A stretch of DNA of 32,926 nt, taken from Equadaptatus sp045642025. GTDB taxonomy: Bacteria > Synergistota > Synergistia > Synergistales > Synergistaceae. The translations under genes and the position numbers were made by a program. Below, one piece after another: positions 22,980-29,294 of the stretch. The DNA lies in assembly GCA_045642025.1 (NCBI GenBank), contig JAZUIB010000029.1, positions 1-32,926 on the forward strand, written 5' to 3'. The first letter of the stretch is position 1, and every line of letters begins with the position of its first letter. The notes under the pieces were generated by a model, which saw only the letters and a list, made by a program, of their open reading frames with translations, had not been told where the DNA came from and ran no database searches.

Positions 22980-23040
22980 TTGCGGTATTTGATATAGTGG
23001 ACTATAATATCCACTATATAATGGAACGATAATTCCATTA
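22980..23040 (+). promoter_or_regulatory. Promoter with two palindromes upstream of the Rrf2 gene
   Basis: TTGCGG (22980-22985), 17-bp spacer, TATAAT (23003-23008). The -10 lies exactly in the 8-nt centre of an inverted repeat with 10-bp perfect arms (22992-23001 and 23010-23019, ATATAGTGGA/TCCACTATAT). A second inverted repeat with 8-bp arms follows directly (23019-23026 and 23033-23040, TAATGGAA/TTCCATTA). An overlapping TATAAT also occurs at 23017-23022. Such sites are what an autoregulating Rrf2 repressor would bind. Confidence 0.7.
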
Positions 23041-23067
23041 TTAGTAAAGCAAGAGGAGGTGGAGTGA

Positions 23068-23517
23068 ATGAATCCTGTAGTGGGCTTGCCTGAGCCATTG
23101 CTTTTGGGGCTTCACGCGCTTGGAGAACTTGGAAAAGACCCTGCGTTGTGTTTCACCACAAAAGAACTTGCAGTGAAAATAGGCACAACTGAGCCGCATC
23201 TTTCAAAAGTGCTTCAGAGACTGAACAAAAGCGGTTTTGTTAGGTCTATACGAGGCCCAGGAGGAGGTTATGTCTTGAACTGTAATCCTGAAAAAACAGA
23301 GCTCGCGCCGATTTTTGAACTGCTGGGAGGTTCTTTCAGTCCCAGCGGCTGCGCGATAGGCTGCAACAAATGCCCGTGTTTCATCAGCTCCATGCTCAAC
23401 GAGCTTTCACGCGCGATGTTTGGATATCTCTGTTCACGCACTCTCAAAGAATTTATTTATTATTATCAAAATTCAGGACAAGTGAGCATAGATATCACTG
23501 TAACACCAAAACAGTAA
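23068..23517 (+). CDS. Rrf2-family transcriptional regulator with clustered cysteines
   Basis: A 149-aa winged-helix regulator. The N-terminal HTH includes FTTKELAVKIGTTEPHLSKVLQRLNKSGFVRSIRGPGGGYVL, the wing GPGGGY being an Rrf2 hallmark. Four cysteines are grouped at C95, C99, C102 and C104 (GCAIGCNKCPC), in the region where IscR and NsrR bind an Fe-S cluster, though the spacing differs from both. It is therefore likely to sense Fe-S, redox or nitrosative signals; the ligand is unknown. AGAGGAGGTGG gives a strong ribosome-binding site. Two palindromes cover its promoter. The FadL-like porin gene follows 33 nt later with no visible separate promoter and may be part of its regulon. Confidence 0.88.
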   Translation: MNPVVGLPEPLLLGLHALGELGKDPALCFTTKELAVKIGTTEPHLSKVLQRLNKSGFVRSIRGPGGGYVLNCNPEKTELAPIFELLGGSFSPSGCAIGCNKCPCFISSMLNELSRAMFGYLCSRTLKEFIYYYQNSGQVSIDITVTPKQ

Positions 23518-23550
23518 GAAAATCTGCAATAATTTTATGGGGGCTTGGCA

Positions 23551-24816
23551 ATGAAAAAGGTTTTAGCTGCAATAATGCTTGTACTGCTGTTTCTTCCGAC
23601 AGCGGCGCTTGCAGAAGGTTTCGGAGTTTACGAATGGAGCGCAACGGGAACGGCAATGGGCGATAACTTTATGTTTGACGAAGAAGATGCGTCTATTCTC
23701 GCATACAATCCTGCGGGCATTACGCATCTCAAGGGAAAACATCTCAGCTTTGGCGCAACGTGGTTTAACCCGGCAATCAAATGCCATTTCCAGAATACTC
23801 CGGGCGGACTTAATCAGCGCTTTGGAACAACGTCACATAAAAATAACAGTTATGATCCTGTGTGGGCAGGCTCGATTTTCTACACGCATCAGCTGAATGA
23901 CAAACATTGGCTTGGTCTCGGTGTTTTCCCGCGCTTCGGCAACGGAATTACCTTTGATTCAACGTGGGAAGGCCGCTATGATACGGTTAGTGGGAAAATT
24001 ACCGGTATTACAATTCAGCCGACATGGGCATTTAAGCCAGCAGAAAAACTGTCTGTTGCACTTGGTCTTGATATTAATTATATGAATCTTTCACTTGAAA
24101 AAACAATACCTGGAGCACTACTTTTGCCTGGTGGCAATGATATGCTGCTTGGACTTGACGGAAAATGCACGAATCTCGGGTGGTTTGTTTCAGCAATGTA
24201 TGACTTTGACAAGAAAAATTCCGCAGCGATTACTTACCGCTCAAGGATTAAACATAGTATGGACGCAGATACAGACGTAAGAGACACACCGTATGGTGAC
24301 ATTTCCACACAGGCGCACGGAGAAGTAACCGTACCTGACTCACTTTCTTTAGGTTTCGGTCATAAATTCAGCGACAGAACAAGGATTGAATTTGACGCGA
24401 CGTGGACAAACTGGGCGACCTATGACAAACTGGATATGACATTTGACCATCCTTTGTTTGCAGGTATTCCTGTAGGTTCGGAAAAAAATTGGACAACAGC
24501 GTGGCGTTTCGGTGTAGGTTTCCAGCACAGAATGAACAGCAAGTGGACGTTCCTCTGCGGCTATAACTTTGACGGAAGCCCTGTACCTGACTCATCATTT
24601 GACTTTACAGTTCCGACAGGCGACAGACATCGCGGCAGCTTAGGCTTTAAGTACAATATCAGCAAGGACGCGGCAGTTACGTTTGCCTATACCGCAATTT
24701 GGGCAGGCTCAAGAGACGTGCGTTCAAAAGCCGGCGGCGCAGATTTTACCTCCGCGCGTATCAACGACTGCCTTACGCAGATTCTTTCACTCGGCTTCAG
24801 CATGAAACTTAAATAA
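23551..24816 (+). CDS. OmpP1/FadL/TodX-family outer-membrane protein
   Basis: A 421-aa beta-barrel porin of the long-chain fatty acid/hydrocarbon transport family. The signal peptide is KKVLAAIMLVLLFLPTAALA with cleavage after residue 21. The mature N-terminus EGFGVYEWSATGTAMG and DDASILAYNPAGITHL-like EEDASILAYNPAG are FadL signatures, forming the hatch. Alternating amphipathic strands follow, ending in ILSLGFSMKLK. ATG 23551 is preferred over the in-frame TTG 23545 because TGGGGG lies 7 nt before the ATG. It implies an outer membrane. It lies behind the Rrf2 gene and ends at a hairpin terminator. The transported substrate cannot be inferred. Confidence 0.9.
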   Translation: MKKVLAAIMLVLLFLPTAALAEGFGVYEWSATGTAMGDNFMFDEEDASILAYNPAGITHLKGKHLSFGATWFNPAIKCHFQNTPGGLNQRFGTTSHKNNSYDPVWAGSIFYTHQLNDKHWLGLGVFPRFGNGITFDSTWEGRYDTVSGKITGITIQPTWAFKPAEKLSVALGLDINYMNLSLEKTIPGALLLPGGNDMLLGLDGKCTNLGWFVSAMYDFDKKNSAAITYRSRIKHSMDADTDVRDTPYGDISTQAHGEVTVPDSLSLGFGHKFSDRTRIEFDATWTNWATYDKLDMTFDHPLFAGIPVGSEKNWTTAWRFGVGFQHRMNSKWTFLCGYNFDGSPVPDSSFDFTVPTGDRHRGSLGFKYNISKDAAVTFAYTAIWAGSRDVRSKAGGADFTSARINDCLTQILSLGFSMKLK

Positions 24817-24840
24817 TCATACACGATATATAAACATAAC

Positions 24841-24872
24841 AAAACAGCAGTCCGAATTCGGTCTGCTGTTTT
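24841..24872 (+). terminator. Terminator after the FadL-like gene
   Basis: AAAACAGCAGTCCG (24841-24854) pairs with CGGTCTGCTGTTTT (24859-24872) with one T-T mismatch and an AATT loop. A- and T-runs flank it. Confidence 0.88.
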
Positions 24873-24905
24873 ATTATGTTGCTGAATATAGGTAAAAGTA
24901 CTGAT

Positions 24906-24934
24906 TTGACATTTTTTGATTATTAGAGTATAAC
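24906..24934 (+). promoter_or_regulatory. clpB promoter, sigma70 type
   Basis: Consensus TTGACA (24906-24911), 17-bp spacer, TATAAC (24929-24934). No CIRCE inverted repeat (TTAGCACTC-type) is visible between it and clpB, so HrcA control is not supported here. Confidence 0.8.
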
Positions 24935-24979
24935 AATATAGTCAAGAAAAGTTAAATAACCACGAAGGGTGTGTGAACA

Positions 24980-27568
24980 ATGAACATGAACAAATTTACC
25001 CAGAAATCTCAGGAAGCGCTTGTTGAAGCTCAGCAGTTTGCAATGCGCTTCGGTCATCAGGAGATTGATGCTGAACATTTGGCGCTTGCGCTACTAAGTC
25101 AGGAAAACGGACTGATTCCCCGTCTTACGGACAAGATGAAGCTTTCTTCTGAGACGCTCAGGCAGCTTATTGAAGAAGAATTGCGCAAACGTCCGAAGGT
25201 TGCAGGGTCGGTTAACAGCTACATCACTCAGCGGCTTAATCAACTGCTTGTAAAGGCAGAGGATGAAGCGAAGGAGTTGAAGGACGAATATGTTTCAGTT
25301 GAACATCTGTTCCTTGCAATGCTTTCCGAAAGCAACACGGTGCTTGCAAAGTTGTGGAGCACCTTCGCTCTGACGCGTGACCGTTTTCTCAAGGTACTTG
25401 TCGAGGTTCGCGGAAATCAGCGTGTTACAAACGAAAATCCTGAAGATACGTATGACGTGCTTGAAAAGTACGGGCGAGACCTTGTCAAGGCAGCGCGGGA
25501 AAACAAACTTGACCCTGTTGTCGGCAGAGATGATGAAATTCGCCGCGTTGTCCGTATTCTTTCACGCAAAACGAAGAATAACCCAGTGCTTATCGGAGAG
25601 CCGGGAACAGGAAAAACAGCGATAGTCGAAGGATTGGCGCAGCGTATTCTGCGTGGTGACGTACCTGAAGGTCTCAAAGAACGCTCCATTTTCGCACTTG
25701 ATATGGGTTCTCTTGTCGCAGGCGCGAAGTACCGCGGTGAATTTGAGGAAAGGCTCAAGGCGGTTCTTAATGAGGTCAAAAAGAGCGAAGGCAGAATTAT
25801 TCTCTTTATAGATGAAATTCACACAATTGTCGGGGCAGGTAACGCGGAAGGTGCAATGGACGCAGGAAATATGCTGAAACCCATGCTTGCAAGGGGTGAA
25901 CTGCACTGCATAGGCGCAACTACTACGGAAGAATACCGTAAGTACATTGAAAAGGACGCTGCGCTTGAAAGACGTTTTCAGCCGGTTATTGTTGAAGCGC
26001 CGAGCGTTGAGGACACAATTTCAATTCTCCGCGGTCTCAAAGAGCGCTTTGAAGTTCATCACGGTATCAAAATACAGGATAACGCTCTTGTCTCTGCTGC
26101 GGTGCTCTCAAACCGCTACGTTACAGACCGTTTTCTGCCTGACAAAGCGATTGACCTTGTTGACGAAGCCTGCGCAATGATACGCACCGACATAGATTCA
26201 ATGCCTGCCGAACTTGACGAGGTCACGCGTCGTGTCATGCAGCTTGAAATAGAGGAAACAGCTCTGAAAAACGAAAAGGACAAAGCAAGCCGCGAACGGC
26301 TTGAGGCACTGCAGAAGGAACTTGCAGACCTTAAAGAGCGTCAGACCACGCTTCGCGCGCAGTATGACACAGAAAAAAAAGCACTCGGCGAAGTTCGCGC
26401 CCTACGTCAGAGAATAGAATCTGTGCGGCGCGACATTGAAAAAGCGGAACTCGAATATGACTTGAACAAGGCTGCTGAACTGCGTCACGGAAAACTGCCG
26501 GAACTTGAGCGTCAGCTTCAAGAGGCAGAGCAGACTGCGGCGGGTAAAGAGAGCCGCCTGCTTCGTGAAGAAGTTACCGACGAGGAAATTTCACAGATTG
26601 TTTCAAAATGGACAGGTATTCCTGTAACGCGTCTTGTCGAAGGTGAAAGAGAAAAACTTCTGCACCTTGACGAACAACTTCACGGACGCGTGGTGGGACA
26701 GGACGAAGCCGTACAGCTTGTGGCTGACGCGGTGCTTCGCTCTCGGTCAGGTATCAAGGACCCCAAACGTCCGATTGGCTCATTCATTTTCCTGGGGCCG
26801 ACAGGCGTAGGAAAAACAGAGCTTGCAAAAACTCTTGCAGAGTCGCTGTTTGACAGTGAAGAGAATATAGTCCGTGTTGATATGTCAGAGTATATGGAAA
26901 AACATTCAGTGTCGCGTCTGCTTGGCGCTCCCCCCGGATACGTCGGCTACGACGAAGGCGGTCAGCTTACAGAGGCGGTGCGCAGTCATCCGTATTCCGT
27001 GATTCTCTTTGTCGAAATCGAAAAGGCGCATCCTGACGTGTTTAACGTTCTGCTTCAGATACTCGACGACGGGCGTGCGACTGACAGCCGCGGACGTACA
27101 GTCAGTTTCAAAAACTGCGTTATCATAATGACCAGCAACCTCGGAGCAGAGACTCTGATAAATGGTCTTAACGCAAAAACGGGCGAACTCTCTGAAGAAT
27201 CGAAAAAAGCAGTTTCGACGGAACTTCGGTCACGTTTTAAACCGGAATTTCTCAACCGTGTTGACGAAATAATCTTTTTCAAGCCGCTTCGTATGGAAGA
27301 ACTGGCGCAGATTATCAGACTAATGCTCAAAACAGTTGAAACGCGGCTCAAAGAGCGCGGTATAAAGTTTGAAATCACGGATGAAGCTGTCACTATTGCT
27401 GCAAAGAACGGCTACGACCCTATTTACGGCGCGCGTCCGCTGAAGCGCTATCTGCAAAAAACGCTTGAAACGCCGATTGCGCGGCTGATAATTTCAGGCA
27501 AAGTCGCAGAAGGTTCAGTAATTAGAGTAGAAAATCAGGGCAGTGATATTATCCTGAACGCGGAGTAA
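24980..27568 (+). CDS. clpB: ATP-dependent chaperone ClpB (disaggregase)
   Basis: A hexameric AAA+ disaggregase that works with DnaK to rescue aggregated proteins. At 862 aa it has the full domain set: N domain with two Clp repeats (residues 1-145), NBD1 with Walker A GEPGTGKTAIVEG and intact Walker B FIDEIHT, the coiled-coil middle domain (about 400-525), NBD2 with Walker A GPTGVGKTELAKT, and the C-terminal domain. NBD2 Walker B is unusual: the family reads LLDEIEKAHPDVFN, but here it is LFVEIEKAHPDVFN, with Asp replaced by Val at residue 678 (GTC, 27011-27013). The catalytic Glu remains. This could impair ATP hydrolysis in NBD2 or be a sequence error. Starts at 24980 and 24986 are both possible. 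Confidence 0.96.
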   Translation: MNMNKFTQKSQEALVEAQQFAMRFGHQEIDAEHLALALLSQENGLIPRLTDKMKLSSETLRQLIEEELRKRPKVAGSVNSYITQRLNQLLVKAEDEAKELKDEYVSVEHLFLAMLSESNTVLAKLWSTFALTRDRFLKVLVEVRGNQRVTNENPEDTYDVLEKYGRDLVKAARENKLDPVVGRDDEIRRVVRILSRKTKNNPVLIGEPGTGKTAIVEGLAQRILRGDVPEGLKERSIFALDMGSLVAGAKYRGEFEERLKAVLNEVKKSEGRIILFIDEIHTIVGAGNAEGAMDAGNMLKPMLARGELHCIGATTTEEYRKYIEKDAALERRFQPVIVEAPSVEDTISILRGLKERFEVHHGIKIQDNALVSAAVLSNRYVTDRFLPDKAIDLVDEACAMIRTDIDSMPAELDEVTRRVMQLEIEETALKNEKDKASRERLEALQKELADLKERQTTLRAQYDTEKKALGEVRALRQRIESVRRDIEKAELEYDLNKAAELRHGKLPELERQLQEAEQTAAGKESRLLREEVTDEEISQIVSKWTGIPVTRLVEGEREKLLHLDEQLHGRVVGQDEAVQLVADAVLRSRSGIKDPKRPIGSFIFLGPTGVGKTELAKTLAESLFDSEENIVRVDMSEYMEKHSVSRLLGAPPGYVGYDEGGQLTEAVRSHPYSVILFVEIEKAHPDVFNVLLQILDDGRATDSRGRTVSFKNCVIIMTSNLGAETLINGLNAKTGELSEESKKAVSTELRSRFKPEFLNRVDEIIFFKPLRMEELAQIIRLMLKTVETRLKERGIKFEITDEAVTIAAKNGYDPIYGARPLKRYLQKTLETPIARLIISGKVAEGSVIRVENQGSDIILNAE

Positions 27569-27579
27569 AACAGACACAA

Positions 27580-27612
27580 AGAGCGAGAGCAGTCAGCTCC
27601 CGCTCTTTTTTT
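27580..27612 (+). terminator. clpB terminator
   Basis: AGAGCG-A-GAGC (27580-27590) pairs with GCTC-C-CGCTCT (27596-27606) with one A-C mismatch and a 5-nt loop, then a run of T. Confidence 0.88.
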
Positions 27613-27649
27613 ACGCGAAAAAATATTGCAATATATTTTCAAAAAGTGC

Positions 27650-27678
27650 TTGACATTTGGCAATGTATCGGATAAAGT
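27650..27678 (+). promoter_or_regulatory. Cold-shock gene promoter
   Basis: TTGACA (27650-27655), 17-bp spacer, TAAAGT (27673-27678). Transcription would start near 27685, giving a structured leader of nearly 60 nt. Confidence 0.75.
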
Positions 27679-27687
27679 TCGTTATAA

Positions 27688-27727
27688 CCGGCAGTTAAGC
27701 CGGAAAATAATGTCAGGGAAGACCCTG
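27688..27727 (+). other. Two hairpins in the csp 5' leader
   Basis: CCGGC-AGTTAA-GCCGG (27688-27703) and CAGGG-AAGA-CCCTG (27714-27727). The second ends two bases before the GGGAGG ribosome-binding site. Leader structures regulate translation of many cold-shock genes; whether these do is untested. Confidence 0.55.
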
Positions 27728-27742
27728 CTGGGAGGCAACACT

Positions 27743-27946
27743 GTGAAAAGCAACGGAACAGTAAAATGGTTCAACGCAACAAAAGGCTACGGCTTCATCA
27801 CAACAGATGAAGGCAACGATGTATTCGTCCACTTCAGCGCAATTCAGGGCGAAGGTTTCAAGACGCTTGATGAAGGTCAGAAAGTTTCTTTCGAAATTAC
27901 CGAAGGCAGCAAAGGACCGCAGGCAGCAAACGTCGAAAAACTTTAG
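27743..27946 (+). CDS. Cold-shock domain protein (CspA family)
   Basis: A 67-aa single OB-fold nucleic-acid chaperone. RNP1 is KGYGFITT (residues 14-21) and RNP2 VFVHFSAI (about 27-34), with the opening GTVKWFNATKGYGF typical of the family. The true start is GTG 27743 with GGGAGG seven bases before it; reading further upstream adds 39 residues of leader that are not conserved and lie partly in the promoter. It binds single-stranded RNA or DNA and melts secondary structure. It is monocistronic, with its own promoter, hairpin-rich leader and terminator. Confidence 0.96.
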   Translation: MKSNGTVKWFNATKGYGFITTDEGNDVFVHFSAIQGEGFKTLDEGQKVSFEITEGSKGPQAANVEKL

Positions 27947-27983
27947 TATATTTCTCTTTTAGCGATTAAAAAAGAAATCTACG

Positions 27984-28013
27984 GAGAAAGCAGCGAAGGC
28001 TGCTTTCTCTTTT
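27984..28013 (+). terminator. csp terminator
   Basis: GAGAAAGCAGC (27984-27994) pairs perfectly with GCTGCTTTCTC (27999-28009) with a GAAG tetraloop, then TTTT. Confidence 0.93.
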
Positions 28014-28067
28014 GCAGAAAACTTATACGGCGGAATCTCCGCTGTTTTGCGGGAGGACGGATAAATT

Positions 28068-29134
28068 ATGCTTCAGCCGACTGCTCAGAAAAACAGAGTG
28101 CTGTACCTTGATCTTTTAAGAATTTCCGCAATACTGGCGGTTATAACCGCGCACGTTTCAGCCGTACACTGGTACGAATTTGTCCCGTCAACCTATGAAT
28201 GGCAGGTCTGTAATTTCTATGACGGCATTTCAAGATGGTGTGTCAGCAGTTTTGTCATGGTAAGTGCGCGCTGTTTTTGTCAAAGCCAGGGGAAATCAGT
28301 TTATCCGAAATTTGCGGAAAGTACGTTTTAAGAATTGCAACAGCCTTTGGCTTTTGGTCTGCGCTGTACGCGGCGGTTGATTTTATGCGGGGCGTGAAGC
28401 ATGATGGTGTCATAGAGCGTCTGATTGCGGGACACAGTCATTTATGGTTTCTGCCGATGATTGCGTCGCTTTATCTTATAATTCCGTTTTTGAGAAAGAT
28501 TGTCTCAGAAGACAGGCTTACGAAATATTTTCTGCTCCTGTCGCTGATTTTTACAGTAATTCTGTCTCAAACAGACTCGCTGCTGGCAATGTTTGCAGGC
28601 GCTTCGCCGATAGCCGGCGGTGTACGCAAACTGTTGGCAAGATTCAAATTTTATTTCACACTGGGCTTCTCAAGTTGTTACGTATGCGGATACTATCTGA
28701 ATAAAACCGAATTTTCGCTGCGTACAAAACGAATTGTGTATCTGCTGGGCATACTCGGATTTGCCGCCACCGTATTTTTGTCATCGACAGCGTCGCTGGC
28801 AGCGGGAAAGGGCACGGAAGAATTTTACAAAAATTTTTCCGTCAACGTAGTGCTTGAAACCATCGGAGTATTTTTGTTTTTCAAAAGCGCGTTTGGCAGC
28901 AGAGAATTCTCTCCGGCTTCGCAAAAAGTTATACAACAACTGTCCAAATGCAGCTTCGGAGCATATCTGGTACACATGCTGATAATTGAACAGCTGCGGA
29001 GTTCAGGAATTACCCCGGGGATGTTTAACCTTGCATGGTCAATCCCGCTGTTTGTACTTTTTGCAGCTGCCCTGTCATTTCTTATATCATACGCGTTGGG
29101 TAAAATACCGTTTGTCAATAAATATCTCGTCTAA
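28068..29134 (+). pseudogene. Acyltransferase-3 family membrane protein, single-base frameshift
   Basis: An integral-membrane O-acyltransferase of the OatA/WecH-like acyltransferase 3 family, in two overlapping frames. The first (28068-28331) gives RVLYLDLLRISAILAVITAH, with the family's conserved early His, through RWCVSSFVMVSA. The second (28235-29134) carries on from ALFLSKPGEISL through about eight membrane segments, with HSHLWFLPMI and FGAYLVHMLIIE as family motifs. The frames join if one G is restored before 28266, where GTAAGT-GCGCGCTG should read GTAAGTGGCGCGCTG to give VSGALFL. The restored protein would be about 355 aa, normal for the family. No other lesion is seen, so the break is recent or a sequencing error. 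GGGAGGA lies upstream of ATG 28068. Confidence 0.85.
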
Positions 29135-29137
29135 TGA

Positions 29138-29158
29138 CCGCAGGAAGTATTCCTGCGG
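29138..29158 (+). terminator. Hairpin after the acyltransferase
   Basis: CCGCAGGAA and TTCCTGCGG form a perfect 9-bp stem with a 3-nt loop, 4 nt after the stop codon. There is no T-run, so it may protect the mRNA end or be a weak terminator. Confidence 0.5.
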
Positions 29159-29228
29159 GTACGCATACCGAGCGTAAGCGAGAGTACAAACCGATAAAAT
29201 ACAATATGTTTGAAATTATGGTTTTAAT

Positions 29229-29257
29229 TTGCCAATAAAGGACTTTTAATATATCAT
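29229..29257 (+). promoter_or_regulatory. Promoter of the lon-like gene
   Basis: TTGCCA (29229-29234), 17-bp spacer, TATCAT (29252-29257). The start of the message would be about 30 nt before ATG 29295, which has CGGAGG upstream. Confidence 0.55.
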
Positions 29258-29294
29258 AACCGGCGGGAAATTATATATACACGGAGGTAACTGT

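Noticed and set aside
24873..24979. CIRCE element upstream of clpB
   Set aside because: No inverted repeat of the TTAGCACTC-N9-GAGTGCTAA type is present; only a sigma70-like promoter is seen.
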